64,000 nucleotides of DNA from Leptolyngbya sp. PCC 6406 (GTDB lineage: Bacteria; Cyanobacteriota; Cyanobacteriia; Phormidesmidales; Phormidesmidaceae): the NCBI RefSeq assembly GCF_000332095.2, contig NZ_KI913949.1, positions 4,499,328 to 4,563,327 of the forward strand. Direction: 5' to 3'. Of this stretch, positions 35,677 to 44,904 are shown one piece after another; the stretch's first letter is position 1, and each line of letters begins with the position of its first letter. The notes below the pieces were generated by a model, which saw only the letters and a list, made by a program, of their open reading frames with translations, was not told where the DNA came from and did not search any database. The position numbers and the translations under genes were made by a program.

Positions 35677-35778
35677 TAGCGGTTCTCACTCGGGTTAAGT
35701 ACAGGCAAGGGGCTTAAGCCCCTTGTTCCCCGAATTGCCATCAAGTTGAGCTGTCCCTCATCCATTAGGGAACCGCTA
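35677..35778 (+). mobile_element. 102-bp TA-flanked MITE, copy 2, inside the IS4 pseudogene
   Basis: The ends TAGCGGTTCTC and GGGAACCGCTA are bounded by TA on both sides. It matches the reverse complement of 20956-21057 at all but three positions. Precise removal with one TA rejoins the transposase frame, which proves insertion rather than ancestral presence. Confidence 0.92.
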
Positions 35779-35839
35779 TAACCAGCCTCTTTCCTCAACC
35801 CATTCAGTATCAAAGTCGCAAACGGAACTTAAACCTTGC

Positions 35840-35898
35840 CCAAGTCCAGAAGTGGAGTTTTCCCGGTGGGGAAACTCTAGATTTCGAGCTGGACTTGG
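35840..35898. repeat. 59-bp nested palindrome inside the IS4 pseudogene
   Basis: CCAAGTCCAG and CTGGACTTGG form the outer stem, GAGTTTTCCC and GGGGAAACTC the inner stem. It lies between the RKRNL and ERFLALPKL segments of the transposase, which are normally adjacent, so it appears to be an inserted small element. Confidence 0.65.
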
Positions 35899-36221
35899 TA
35901 TGGAACGCTTTTTAGCCTTACCCAAACTTACCCTCAAGGTGCTGTGGTTTCCGCTGCTCAAATATTGGATCCGCCAAGTGGAAACGGGACGGGGGTTGAA
36001 CCGTGCCCAACGCCGTCGTCTGAGAACGCTCAAACACCATAAACACGGCTATTGGGTTCTGGCTATGGACCGCACGGAATGGAAAGGGCGAAATATCTTC
36101 CCCCATAAACGCCGCTATTTTCAGCGAGGTTTTCACGCCCTATCCCTTATCCAGCAAGCTCTCTAGGGGGGGTGTCACCCTGTAAGCCCAGAGGGAGAAA
36201 ACCGGGCCAGTGGGTACACTA

Positions 36222-38297
36222 TTAACCCGCAGATTCCTTAGGTAGCCAGCCCTTGATCTCAGCATCGGTGAGGGGACGCTCTAGTTTGATGTATTCACTC
36301 TGGGCCGATTGGAGAATGTGGTGCATTTGCACAGGTTCATTGGCATCGGCGGCGAGGAAGGCGGCGTTGAGGGCGATATTGCGAATGTTGCCCCCTGCGA
36401 CACTGAGGCGAGCCAGCTTGGTGTAGGCCAGATCCTGGGTGGGGGTATCAGGGGGAAAAATGCGTCGCCAGATTTCTGCCCGCTGTTCTACATCGGGAAA
36501 GGGGAACTGGACGATGAAGCGAATCCGGCGTAGAAACGCTTGGTCTAGGGCGCTCTTGAGGTTGGTGGTGAGGATGGCGAGGCCGCCGTAGGACTCGATG
36601 CGCTGGAGCAGATAGCTAACCTCCATATTGGCGTAGCGGTCGTGGGAATCTTTGACTTCGGAGCGCTTGCCAAAGAGAGAGTCGGCTTCATCAAAGAGAA
36701 GAATTGCGCCCCCGGCTTCGGCGGCATCGAAGATGCGTCGCAGGTTTTTCTCCGTTTCGCCAATGTATTTGCTGACGACAGAACTGATGTCGATGCGATA
36801 GAGATCGAGGTTTAGCTCCTGGGCGATAACTTCAGCGGCCATGGTTTTTCCGGTGCCACTAACGCCGGAAAACAGGGCGCTGATACCCAGTCCCCGCCGA
36901 CTCTTGCGACCAAAGCCCCATTCTTCATAGACTTTAATGCGCTGGCGCACATGGGCAGCAATGGTGGCGAGAACGGATTTTTCTTTCTCCGGCAAAATCA
37001 AATCATCCCACTGGGCGGTGACGTCGATGGGCTGGGCTAGGTCGCTCATGCGGGGGCGGGCTTGGCTCAGGCAAGCTTCCCAGAGAATGGGGGCAATATC
37101 CTGAGGATCTGAGGTTCTAGGGGGGTCTACACCCACGGCCCTGGAGCTGGTTGCTGCGATCTTGCCGTCATTAGCGTTGCTTTCAGCCGCGTGGTGAGCC
37201 AAGAGTCGTTTGGTGTGGGCACTAGCGGTTTGAATCGCGATGGGACCCAGGTTGAAATACCCCACTAGTTGATCAAGTTGACCATTCAGATCAGTGGCGA
37301 GGGGACCGAGGTGCATGGCCCAGAGGTGCCGCTGTTCTACAGGGGGCGGTGGCTGGATATCGAGGGGAATAATCTCGCGCCCTAGAGTAGAACGCCGTTC
37401 CTGACTGGTGATGATCAGGGGGGCGTCAACATTTTCGATGAAGGTGTCGAGGCTGGGATGGGCTGAGGTCCGGCTGCCTTCGCCCCCTTCCCCCATCGTA
37501 GCCATGGCATCGCAGTCCAGCAGTAGGGCGCTGGGGGAAAGGCGGGTTTCCCGTTCGCAGAGGCGCTGGATTTGACGGGCCTGGGCTGAATCTACCGCCA
37601 AGGTTGTGGATTTTAAGGTGAGGAGATCGAGCCCGGTCCGCTGACACAGAGCGGTGGCGATCGCCCGTTTGCTACTGGGGTCACTGCCTAAAAGTAGCAG
37701 CACCGGAGCATGGCGACCCCCCTGGGGCCAGCCTAGGGCGCGGACGCGATCGCAGATGCGCTCATAGGAAGGCGGTAAGGGGCCGCTGGGGCCGAGGGGA
37801 TTTACCGCCACGAGCCCTACGAGGCGATCATCCAAATGCTGAATCCCCATCAGGTAATGGAGAATGCGCTCATCTAAGCGCACCAGACTCGTGGTTAGGG
37901 CCGGTCCTCCCCCCACTTCTAGTAGTCGCCAGCGGCGTAGGGGAGCCTCTGGAGTCAGGGCTGACCAGTGGGGAGTGGGGCTGAGCATCAGGGCCAAACT
38001 AAAGGTGGCGTAGTTCTGGCCAGGATTGTGATGGATCTGGCCGCAGAGACTGGCAATGCCATCACTGATTTCCACGCCAGCACACAGGAGTAGCAGGGTA
38101 CGCTCAAAGTCCGAAAGCCCAAAAATCCGGACCAGTTGCTCCAAGGCTGGTGGGGGATGGGGTACAGGCGGCGGCGGCGGCGGCGGGCTGGTTTCCCCCA
38201 ACAGGGATAGTAGGCGATGACGCACTTGGTCGATCGACTGAATTAGATAGGTATGGTTAGCCTCACCCCAGACGGATGACGGCACTAATCCCATCAC
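36222..38297 (-). CDS. AAA+ ATPase of the contractile injection system type
   Basis: A 691-aa protein with two ATPase regions. The first (about residues 195-330) has a degenerate P-loop (GSDPSSKRA). The second (about 465-690) is intact: Walker A GVSGTGKT at about 476, Walker B ILLFDEAD at about 530, sensor ILTTN, and an arginine-rich FLRRIRFIVQFPFPD. The arrangement, with LDIQPPPPVEQ preceding and a C-terminal GGNIRNIALNAAFLA, matches the AAA+ ATPases associated with extracellular contractile injection systems. No sheath, tube or baseplate genes are in the window. Its ATG start overlaps the stop of the small gene upstream. Confidence 0.82.
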   Translation of the reverse strand: MMGLVPSSVWGEANHTYLIQSIDQVRHRLLSLLGETSPPPPPPPVPHPPPALEQLVRIFGLSDFERTLLLLCAGVEISDGIASLCGQIHHNPGQNYATFSLALMLSPTPHWSALTPEAPLRRWRLLEVGGGPALTTSLVRLDERILHYLMGIQHLDDRLVGLVAVNPLGPSGPLPPSYERICDRVRALGWPQGGRHAPVLLLLGSDPSSKRAIATALCQRTGLDLLTLKSTTLAVDSAQARQIQRLCERETRLSPSALLLDCDAMATMGEGGEGSRTSAHPSLDTFIENVDAPLIITSQERRSTLGREIIPLDIQPPPPVEQRHLWAMHLGPLATDLNGQLDQLVGYFNLGPIAIQTASAHTKRLLAHHAAESNANDGKIAATSSRAVGVDPPRTSDPQDIAPILWEACLSQARPRMSDLAQPIDVTAQWDDLILPEKEKSVLATIAAHVRQRIKVYEEWGFGRKSRRGLGISALFSGVSGTGKTMAAEVIAQELNLDLYRIDISSVVSKYIGETEKNLRRIFDAAEAGGAILLFDEADSLFGKRSEVKDSHDRYANMEVSYLLQRIESYGGLAILTTNLKSALDQAFLRRIRFIVQFPFPDVEQRAEIWRRIFPPDTPTQDLAYTKLARLSVAGGNIRNIALNAAFLAADANEPVQMHHILQSAQSEYIKLERPLTDAEIKGWLPKESAG

Positions 38298-38521
38298 ATT
38301 CCCTCCGATGCCGACTCAAGCAGATGTTGCAAATAGTCCAATGCCTCCGGGGGAGGCAGGGTGATAGCCTTGCCCTGGCGTAAAATTTCGTACTGGCCTT
38401 TGTGGTAGCCATGGCCTGCGATCAGGCCCATTTTTACCGCTTGATTACCGAGGGCATTGAGCTGATTGACACTCAGCATTTCGATCTCTAGATTCAGGCG
38501 GTTTTCGCTGGGTTCCGACAT
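38294..38521 (-). CDS. Small protein coupled to the AAA+ ATPase
   Basis: A 75-aa acidic protein with a central GLIAGHGYHKGQYEILRQGK segment and helical ends. Its stop overlaps the ATPase start by four bases (ATGA), so the two are translationally coupled and probably work together. It is not a family I can name. The 180 bases upstream (38522-38703) hold no gene and probably contain the operon promoter. Confidence 0.68.
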   Translation of the reverse strand: MSEPSENRLNLEIEMLSVNQLNALGNQAVKMGLIAGHGYHKGQYEILRQGKAITLPPPEALDYLQHLLESASEGM

Positions 38522-38703
38522 GGGTATAAAGCCTGGAGAGATTTAGAGCCGATGCTGCCCTGCGTAACCGTAAGGCTTGCTGGCGCAGGAGGATTCAGTC
38601 AGGACAACCTAGGGTTAGCATGGCCTGATAGCTCGCCCCTGGCTAGAGTACGCCTGAACTGATTTTTGCCCAGTCAGACCGCAATAGGCCGCATCAATCG
38701 GAG

Positions 38704-39105
38704 TTACTGAGCGCTTGCCATGGGATCGGGTAGGGGATGGCGGAGCAGGACGTAGTCTTCTACCACCTGATTGCCGATCAGGTGCTCTTGTATGATGCGC
38801 TCAATCACGTCGGGGGTAACGCTGTGGTACCAAACTCCATCGGGGTAGATGACTAGGATTGGCCCCCGCTGGCACACTCGCAAACAGTTGGCCTTGGTGC
38901 GAAAAATGCAGGTGGGCTGGGTTTCCGTGGGGCGATCCAAATTCAGCGCCTTGAGGCGAGATTTGAGATAGTCCCAGGCGACGATGCTGGCAGCCCGGTC
39001 GCAGCATTTGGGGTTGGTCTGATCGGCGCAGATGAAAACGTGGCGTGCGATCGCACCCAAATGCAAGGCTTCAACTGCCGTAGCCAAGATAGAGTCACTC
39101 ACCAT
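38704..39105 (-). CDS. Thioredoxin-like [2Fe-2S] ferredoxin
   Basis: A 133-aa protein with the four cysteines of thioredoxin-like [2Fe-2S] ferredoxins: [12 protein letters not shown] near residue 25 and [20 protein letters not shown] near residue 74. The fold and the PDGVWY strand are typical. It is probably an electron carrier in the cytoplasm. It begins six bases after minE on the same strand, so it may be transcribed with the min genes, although a functional link is not known. Confidence 0.85.
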   Translation of the reverse strand: MVSDSILATAVEALHLGAIARHVFICADQTNPKCCDRAASIVAWDYLKSRLKALNLDRPTETQPTCIFRTKANCLRVCQRGPILVIYPDGVWYHSVTPDVIERIIQEHLIGNQVVEDYVLLRHPLPDPMASAQ

Positions 39106-39111
39106 GGGCCT

Positions 39112-39426
39112 TTAGGATTCCGCTGCATCGGGGGTGGGGTCAGCGGTCACTGCTGCGGCTCGAGTACGGACCCGGCGAATGGGCAGGTTGGCGATCAGGG
39201 CCGTGACCCGCTCATCATTTTCCAGGACAAATTCCAGCCCCTCTGTGTCAATCTCCACATAGCGGGAGACCACCTCTAGGATTTCCTGGCGCATTTTTTC
39301 CACCGTCTCTGGTGTCAGGTCAGCGCGATCGTGGGCCAGCACAAATTGCAAGCGACGCTTGACCGCCGCCCGACTGGTTTCGTGGGGACTACGGTGAAAA
39401 AGGCGATCTAGCAGTTCACTGAGCAT
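39112..39426 (-). CDS. minE: Cell division topological factor MinE
   Basis: A 104-aa protein that triggers MinD ATPase and drives Min oscillation, keeping FtsZ rings away from the poles. The N-terminal [12 protein letters not shown] membrane/MinD-binding segment and the central [20 protein letters not shown] are clear, with the C-terminal dimerisation strand following. I start at ATG 39426 rather than 39450 because MLSELL is the conserved beginning. It lies 30 bases downstream of minD in the order minC-minD-minE. Confidence 0.93.
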   Translation of the reverse strand: MLSELLDRLFHRSPHETSRAAVKRRLQFVLAHDRADLTPETVEKMRQEILEVVSRYVEIDTEGLEFVLENDERVTALIANLPIRRVRTRAAAVTADPTPDAAES

Positions 39427-39456
39427 GGGTAAGGTAGGAGAAGCGGGCAAGGGCAG

Positions 39457-40257
39457 TTACCCACGGAGGAAACGACGCAGACGAGCAAAGAGATCATCGT
39501 GGGAGGCAAACAGATCGAGGAAGGGGACCGTTTCTCCTTCCAGGCGTCGGGCCACATTGGCAAAGGCGATCCCCGCTAGGGATAGGCTCTTTTCTAACAC
39601 AAGGGGCTCTCCTCGGTTGGTGGAGATGATCACCCGCTCATCATCCGGCACCACCCCCAGCAGGGGAATGGCCAGGATATCCTGCACGTCCTGCACCGAC
39701 ATCATCAGATCTTCCTGCACCATGGCGGGTTTGAGGCGATTGACGATCAGCCGCATTTGCTTGACCCCGTTGGCCTCTAGCAGGCCAATGACGCGGTCGG
39801 CATCGCGGACAGCGGAAATCTCTGGGGTGGTGACGACGATGGCTTCATTAGCGGCTGCGATCGCATTTTTGAAGCCCATTTCGATACCAGCGGGACTGTC
39901 GATCAAAATGTAGTCACAGCCATAGGCCACGATTTGGCTGACCAAATCCGCCGTTTGCTCCGGCGTAATGGACTCCTTCGATCGATTTTGGGCCGCTGCC
40001 AGTAGGGAAAGGTTGGGCTGGCGCTTGTCCTTCACCAGAGCCTGCTCTATGCGGCAGTCCCCCGCCAATAGGTCCAGGGCAGTGTAGACGATGCGATTTT
40101 CTAAGCCCAGCAACAAATCTAGATTACGCAGGCCAAAATCAGCATCCACCACCACCACGCGGCGATCGCGCTGGGCCAAGGCCATACCCAGGTTGGCGCT
40201 GCAAGTGGTCTTGCCAACGCCACCTTTACCAGAGGTGACAACGATAATGCGGGTCAT
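39457..40257 (-). CDS. minD: Septum site-determining ATPase MinD
   Basis: A 266-aa membrane-associating ATPase. A deviant Walker A KGGVGKTT lies at residues 11-18, switch I is in NLGMALAQRDRRV, VDADFGLRNLDLLLG follows, and the C-terminal amphipathic membrane-targeting helix is LFARLRRFLRG. It recruits MinC and MinE. Length and motifs are complete. The gap to minC (40258-40452) is 195 bases and contains short repeats such as TCTAGCTGGGTCT, twice, and GATGGGATATTGA units, but no gene. Confidence 0.95.
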   Translation of the reverse strand: MTRIIVVTSGKGGVGKTTCSANLGMALAQRDRRVVVVDADFGLRNLDLLLGLENRIVYTALDLLAGDCRIEQALVKDKRQPNLSLLAAAQNRSKESITPEQTADLVSQIVAYGCDYILIDSPAGIEMGFKNAIAAANEAIVVTTPEISAVRDADRVIGLLEANGVKQMRLIVNRLKPAMVQEDLMMSVQDVQDILAIPLLGVVPDDERVIISTNRGEPLVLEKSLSLAGIAFANVARRLEGETVPFLDLFASHDDLFARLRRFLRG

Positions 40258-40452
40258 GGGTTCCGATACTGTCTAGCTGGGTCTATCTAGCTGGGTCTGT
40301 GGATCAGCGGTCAGCGCTGGGAGGCATGGGATGTTTGCCCCGCTGTCAGTTCCTAATCATGCCCTATGGTTGCCAAGCTGCCTACCATTGACGGGATATT
40401 GATGGGATATTGACGAGATTATTGATGAATTAAGACACGGATAGAAATCCCA

Positions 40453-41298
40453 TCAGGGTTGCCCCGAGGGGATTCCCGTCGGGGACGCAGAATAGGTTTT
40501 AATCCCTAGACGCGAAAACTCCTGGGCCAAGGCAATACGAATCGCGCCATTGCCGATATAGGCCACCTCGGGCCAATATTCCGCCGGGGGGGTCTCCGGC
40601 GGGCGGGCCACCTTGTCGGCAATACGGAGTTGGGTCGGCTCCATCCGCAGGGCCATAATGCGGCATTGGGCATTGCCCTGGGCTCCGGCGTGGGCCAATC
40701 CCCGCAGCCGTCCCCACACGAGGATATCGCCATCCGCCACCACACTACCGCCGGGGTTCACATCCCCCAACACCACCACGGTGCCCCGGTGGCGGACTTC
40801 ACCGCCGGAACGAATCGTGCCCTGGGTATAGAGGGGATCCTCTAGGGGGCGTCCTGGTTCGATGGGAGATTGTTTGAGGTGGGCGACGGGGGCATGTTGC
40901 TCAACGGAGTAGCCCGCTGTCGCCGCCGCCACCGCCGTTTGCCGACGACTGGTGTAAACCCGCTTGAGCAGTAGATCCACCTTCGCCAGGGTGTCTTCAA
41001 TGGCCTGGAGCTGGCGGGCATCTAGCAAGCGATCGCGGGTCAGCAGATGGACTGTGGTCCGGGGTTGCCAAAAGCGGTCGCCGGAGACCAATCGCTGCTG
41101 CAACTGTTCCCAGAGGTCTGTCCAGGGCAGGGGAGCTAGCTCCCCCTCAGGATCAGGGGGCAACAGCAGCAATAGGCGTCCATTCTGACTTTTGAAGCGC
41201 ACCTGGGTATCGGGGTTAATCTCAGGGGCGGGCAGTTCTGAAACGGCCTGGGGGGATGGAGACTCCGAATTCATGGGGGACTGCACCAATGGGCGCAT
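40453..41298 (-). CDS. minC: Septum site-determining protein MinC
   Basis: A 281-aa FtsZ inhibitor partnered with MinD. The C-terminal beta-helix domain (about residues 165-255) is plain: GGEVRHRGTVVVLGDVNPGG, ADGDILVWGRLRGLAHAG, QCRIMALRMEPTQLRIAD. The N-terminal domain is more diverged and is preceded by a flexible Pro/Ser region. ATG 41298 and ATG 41274 are both possible starts; neither has a clear Shine-Dalgarno. It is the first gene of the min cluster. Confidence 0.92.
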   Translation of the reverse strand: MRPLVQSPMNSESPSPQAVSELPAPEINPDTQVRFKSQNGRLLLLLPPDPEGELAPLPWTDLWEQLQQRLVSGDRFWQPRTTVHLLTRDRLLDARQLQAIEDTLAKVDLLLKRVYTSRRQTAVAAATAGYSVEQHAPVAHLKQSPIEPGRPLEDPLYTQGTIRSGGEVRHRGTVVVLGDVNPGGSVVADGDILVWGRLRGLAHAGAQGNAQCRIMALRMEPTQLRIADKVARPPETPPAEYWPEVAYIGNGAIRIALAQEFSRLGIKTYSASPTGIPSGQP

Positions 41299-41953
41299 TT
41301 ACAGGTCATTTAGTCCTGACATCTTAGACCAGGATCCCGTTAATTTTATGGGCATGCCCGGTAATTTTATGGGCGACAGGGGTTAAAGGGTGAGATTGCG
41401 GGACTAAACAGCCTTCAAAGCAAATGACCCACTAGCTATCCCGTAGGATGTGTATGGCCTGCGGCATGGCTGCGCTAGAGCGGCAGCGTAACGCATCAAT
41501 CCGAGTTGAACACGCTACGATGCGTTACGGTTTCACCTAATGCATCCTACTGGTACGACACAGCTAAAGTAGTGCATTACTTAGGGTGGGCTTTGCCCAC
41601 TAACAAGAAATTCGCTGGAATTTCTAAAGCACAGTTTTAGCTGTGTCAAACCACTACTGGTCTGTCAACTTTACCTTTGTGAGTGCCGTAGAGTGCATAA
41701 CGCTAAGGCGTGGCTTCGCCCACGCGAAGCAATGCACCGTAAGGATGTCATGCCAAGAACAGTCATACCCACAAAATCAGGGCTGACAGAGCACTAGTGC
41801 TGGGCAGCGTAAATACCCTAACCGTTCTATCGCGGTGCACCTCGGCCCCTCACCCTAGCCCTCTCCCAAGGGGAGAGGGGACCGGAAAATGTTGGGCTGG
41901 TGCATCATCAGGTTTGATTTTCAGGGTTCCGTAGGGTGCATATTGACTGGGCA
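41299..41953. repeat. Repeat-filled intergenic region
   Basis: Between minC and the creatininase gene (both transcribed leftwards) I find only repeats: a GATGCGTTACGG / AACGCATC hairpin block (41445-41560), a GTAGAGTGCATAACGCTAAG repeat (41686-41746) and a copy of the GGCGTAAAT family at 41786-41905. No coding sequence. Confidence 0.7.
41786..41905 (+). repeat. Long dispersed repeat (GGCGTAAATC family), copy 5
   Basis: GCACTAGTGCTGGGCAGCGT, AAATACCC, GGTGCACCTCGGCCCCTCAC and CCTAGCCCTCTCCC, then GGGGACCGGAAAATGTTGGG. It is inverted relative to the copies at 21058 and 23096. Confidence 0.75.
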
Positions 41954-42769
41954 CTAGGGCTGTCGCCAAACGGCGGGCTGCTGAAAGTGATAGACATCTT
42001 GGATCAATTTCACCCACCCCTCCACCAAGGAGGCCAGGAGGCGATCCCCCTTTTCTCGCGTGGCCACGGTGGCATCCCCTAGCACACCGCTGCGGCTGAG
42101 GTCACGGGTGACCCAGGCAAAGGGCAGGGCTCCCTCCATACTGAGCAGACTTTCTGGAGATAGCTCGGGGGGATATTCACACACGGCCTTTTCCATCTGC
42201 ACCTGATCCGGCAGGATCGACAGCAGCAGACTGGTTTCCGCATCCCCTGCGTGAATTCCCAATTCCAATTCCTTGGGCGTAATCACCTCGGCGGCAATGT
42301 TCGGCACTCGCCAAGTGAAGAGGGGAAACACCATCAGGTCCGGGTATTGCTGGTGCAGATCCCGCGCCGCCATGTCCAGGACCTGGGGCTGACCGCCGTG
42401 GGCATTCATCCACACCAGCTTGCGAAATCCGGCTCGATACAGACTCTCCGCCGACTCCATCAACACCTGCCGCAGGGTCTGGGCCGACAGGGTGATGGTG
42501 CCGGGGAAGTGCCAATGCTCGTTGGATTTGCCGTAGTACAGGGGTGGCAGTCCGTAGGCGGGGAGGTCAGGATCCAACGCAGCCAAGGTTTTGCCTAGGA
42601 CTGAAAGTGCGATCGCGGCATCCACCACCAAGGGCAGATGGGGGCCATGCTGCTCGATTGCCCCCAGAGGTTGCACCAGCACCACATTAGGCTTATCCAC
42701 CATAGCCTCTACCTGGGGCCAGGTGAGGTAGGGAAAAAATCGTTCCGGCGGAATCCAGCCATGCATCAT
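41954..42769 (-). CDS. Creatininase-family amidohydrolase
   Basis: A 271-aa metal-dependent hydrolase of the creatininase superfamily. The metal-binding signature is visible in QPLGAIEQHGPHLPL at about residue 33, KSNEHWHFPGTITLSAQ, and the later WMNAHGGQ and HAGDAETS. Substrates in this family include creatinine, formamide derivatives of riboflavin/F420 precursors and others. The actual substrate cannot be inferred from the context. Four bases separate it from asnS, whose reading direction is the same, so they may be co-transcribed. Confidence 0.87.
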   Translation of the reverse strand: MMHGWIPPERFFPYLTWPQVEAMVDKPNVVLVQPLGAIEQHGPHLPLVVDAAIALSVLGKTLAALDPDLPAYGLPPLYYGKSNEHWHFPGTITLSAQTLRQVLMESAESLYRAGFRKLVWMNAHGGQPQVLDMAARDLHQQYPDLMVFPLFTWRVPNIAAEVITPKELELGIHAGDAETSLLLSILPDQVQMEKAVCEYPPELSPESLLSMEGALPFAWVTRDLSRSGVLGDATVATREKGDRLLASLVEGWVKLIQDVYHFQQPAVWRQP

Positions 42770-42773
42770 AACG

Positions 42774-44162
42774 CTAAAACTCGATATTCTCGGGGGTGCG
42801 GGGGAAGGGGATCACGTCTCGGATGTTGCCCATGCCGGTTATAAATTGCACCAACCGCTCAAAGCCCAGACCAAAGCCCGCATGGGGCACAGTGCCGTAG
42901 CGGCGCAGATCCAGATACCACCAATAGGCATCGCGGGGCAGTCCGGCGGCATCAATACGTCGCTCTAGGATATCTAAGCGTTCTTCCCGTTGGGAGCCGC
43001 CGATAATTTCCCCCACCTTGGGCGCAAGAACATCCATGGCGGCGACGGTCTTGCCATCGTCATTGAGGCGCATATAGAAGGCTTTGATGGCGGCGGGATA
43101 GTCGGTGACGATCAGGGGGCGTTTGAAGACCTCCTCTGCAAGATAACGCTCGTGTTCTGACTGAAGATCAATCCCCCACTCCACCGGAAATTCAAAGGAC
43201 TGGCCGGATTTTTGCAGTTGTGTCACGGCTTCGGTGTAGGTGATGCGGGCAAATTCGCTATTTGCGATCGCATCTGCCGTGGCTAGCACCGTATCGTCGA
43301 TGCGCTGGTTAAAGAAGGCCATATCCTCCTCGCAGTGGTCCAGCACATAGCGAAAGACGTATTTCAAAAAGGCTTCCGCTAGGTCCATGTTGCCGCCTAG
43401 GTTGCAGAAGGCCATCTCCGGTTCCACCATCCAAAACTCCGCGAGGTGGCGGGAGGTGTTGGAGTTTTCGGCGCGGAAGGTGGGGCCAAAGGTATAGACA
43501 TTGGTGAAGGCCATGGCCATGATCTCCGCCTCTAGCTGACCGCTGACGGTGAGGTAGGCGGGCTTACCAAAGAAATCTTGGCTAAAGTCTACGGTGTGCT
43601 CGGCGGTCTGGGGCGGGTGATTTAGATCCAAGCTGGTGACGGTGAACAGTTCCCCGGCACCTTCACAGTCGCTACTGGTAAGGATGGGCGTATGGATCCA
43701 CAAAAAGCCCCGCTCGTGGAAAAACTGGTGGATAGCCTGGGCACAGGCATTGCGGACCCGAAACACCGCCCCTAGGGTGTTGGTGCGCGATCGCAAATGC
43801 CCCAATGTCCGCAAAAATTCAAAGGAATGGCGCTTTTTTTGTAGGGGATAGGTGTCATCCGCCTCCCCAAAGACTTCAAGGGTTTGGGCTTTGAGCTCTA
43901 GGCGCTGACCCTTTGCCGGAGACTCCGCCAGTACCCCGGTCACCGCCACAGAAGCCCCCGTATTGATCCGCTTCAGCACGGCTTCGTAATCCGCTGTTTG
44001 CTCATCGGCCACCACCTGGATTCCCCCCAGGGTCGATCCATCGTTGATGTTGATGAAGCTAAAGGTCTTCTGCTCGCGCTTAGTGCGGACCCAACCCTGG
44101 ATCGTGACGGTGTCCCCTGGGTGGCCGCTAGCAAGAAGAGTTTTGATCGTTGGCATCGTCAT
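42774..44162 (-). CDS. asnS: Asparaginyl-tRNA synthetase
   Basis: A 462-aa class IIb synthetase that attaches Asn to tRNA-Asn. The N-terminal OB-fold (about 15-105) includes [24 protein letters not shown]. The catalytic core contains class II motif 2 ([20 protein letters not shown]) and motif 3 ([15 protein letters not shown]). ATG 44162 and ATG 44156 are close alternative starts (MTMPTIK). The length is that of the family. The 216 bases upstream hold only a gtaggggcg-type repeat. Confidence 0.94.
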   Translation of the reverse strand: MTMPTIKTLLASGHPGDTVTIQGWVRTKREQKTFSFININDGSTLGGIQVVADEQTADYEAVLKRINTGASVAVTGVLAESPAKGQRLELKAQTLEVFGEADDTYPLQKKRHSFEFLRTLGHLRSRTNTLGAVFRVRNACAQAIHQFFHERGFLWIHTPILTSSDCEGAGELFTVTSLDLNHPPQTAEHTVDFSQDFFGKPAYLTVSGQLEAEIMAMAFTNVYTFGPTFRAENSNTSRHLAEFWMVEPEMAFCNLGGNMDLAEAFLKYVFRYVLDHCEEDMAFFNQRIDDTVLATADAIANSEFARITYTEAVTQLQKSGQSFEFPVEWGIDLQSEHERYLAEEVFKRPLIVTDYPAAIKAFYMRLNDDGKTVAAMDVLAPKVGEIIGGSQREERLDILERRIDAAGLPRDAYWWYLDLRRYGTVPHAGFGLGFERLVQFITGMGNIRDVIPFPRTPENIEF

Positions 44163-44378
44163 GGCGGGTGAACCGTGGGGATGGAGTCAAGGAATCATCA
44201 GTCCTGATCATATCGTTGAGTTCCTATCCTTGAGACCCCATCCCCCGTTGTGTCACTGGGACGTGTGAATGACCACACAACTTTCATTTCACGGGTAGGG
44301 GCGTTAGCGTAGCCATGCCGAAGGCTTTAAGGCTTTTCGCCCTTTCCAGAATTGTGCGCCATTAACCAGACAGCATAA

Positions 44379-44819
44379 TTAGCTGTCGGCAACGGCCTTG
44401 AGAATCCAGCCCAGGATCATCCCCACCCCCCCAAACCGAACCGCTTGCCAGAAGGGTTCTGCCAAAGCTCCCCACGACAGAAAGGAACTGGCGAGGGTGG
44501 CCTCCAAGTCCTCAAGCTGGTGTTGGAGCGCCTGGATTTCAGCACCAGAGAGCCCTTCTGCCTGGATCTGCTCCCGCAGGGTGGCCTGCTGTTGGTAGTT
44601 GGCCCGGATCTCTTCGTAGCGCTGGCGCAGAGCGGCGATCCCCTGCTCTAGGGCGGTGAGGTCGGCGTCAATGCGATCGCGATCCCAGGTGGCATCGGGT
44701 TGCAGTGCACCCTGGATTCGGGGGTGGGGCCAGGTCCGGCAACCCATTCTCCGACGGGTGGCAAAGGGGAACCAGCGGCGGGTGGGGGAATGGCGCGATC
44801 GCAAAGGGCGGCGGTTCAT
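44379..44819 (-). CDS. Coiled-coil protein with C-terminal membrane helix
   Basis: A 146-aa protein. Residues 1-25 are strongly basic (MNRRPLRSRHSPTRRWFPF). A coiled coil spans about 50-115 (LTALEQGIAALRQRYEEIRA), and a hydrophobic helix FGGVGMILGWILKAV lies near the end. This suggests a tail-anchored or membrane-peripheral protein. I use ATG 44819, since the 12 residues before it in the open frame look non-coding. Unrecognised. Divergent from the DUF6439 gene. Confidence 0.55.
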   Translation of the reverse strand: MNRRPLRSRHSPTRRWFPFATRRRMGCRTWPHPRIQGALQPDATWDRDRIDADLTALEQGIAALRQRYEEIRANYQQQATLREQIQAEGLSGAEIQALQHQLEDLEATLASSFLSWGALAEPFWQAVRFGGVGMILGWILKAVADS

Positions 44820-44904
44820 ATCCGACAATTTATGCCCACAATGGGGATGGAACAAAACCCAACAGCGCCCATCATACCGAATCCTTTTCTACTGGCTCTT
44901 GCCC

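Larger units (their letters stand above)
35557..36166 (+). pseudogene. IS4-family transposase pseudogene
   Basis: ATG 35557 begins MFPTFYQTTLLTYLSEKQHL, then HRQVKLSVL, typical of IS4-type transposase starts. A 102-bp MITE (35677-35778) interrupts it. Removing the MITE and one TA restores TSLFPQPIQYQSRKRNL in frame. A 59-bp palindrome then breaks the reading before ERFLALPKLTLKVLWFPLLK and YWVLAMDRTEW, the first catalytic region. The rest jumps to HKRRYFQRGFHALSLIQQAL, which resembles the usual C-terminus. The central DDE core is missing, so the protein cannot transpose. Confidence 0.8.
35458..36186 (+). mobile_element. Degraded IS4-family element
   Basis: The left end TTAACGGGTGACA (35458-35470) and the right end TGTCACCCTGTAAG (36173-36186) are inverted with respect to each other and resemble the terminal repeats of MITE copies A and B. 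Between them lies a wrecked transposase gene. A hairpin GGGAGC...GCTCCC precedes its start. The element spans only about 730 bases including two later insertions, so much internal sequence has been deleted. Confidence 0.7.

Noticed and set aside
44656-44904. Upstream part of the frame ending at 45174
   Set aside because: Antisense to the coiled-coil gene and without conserved residues. The DUF6439 block starts after 44905.
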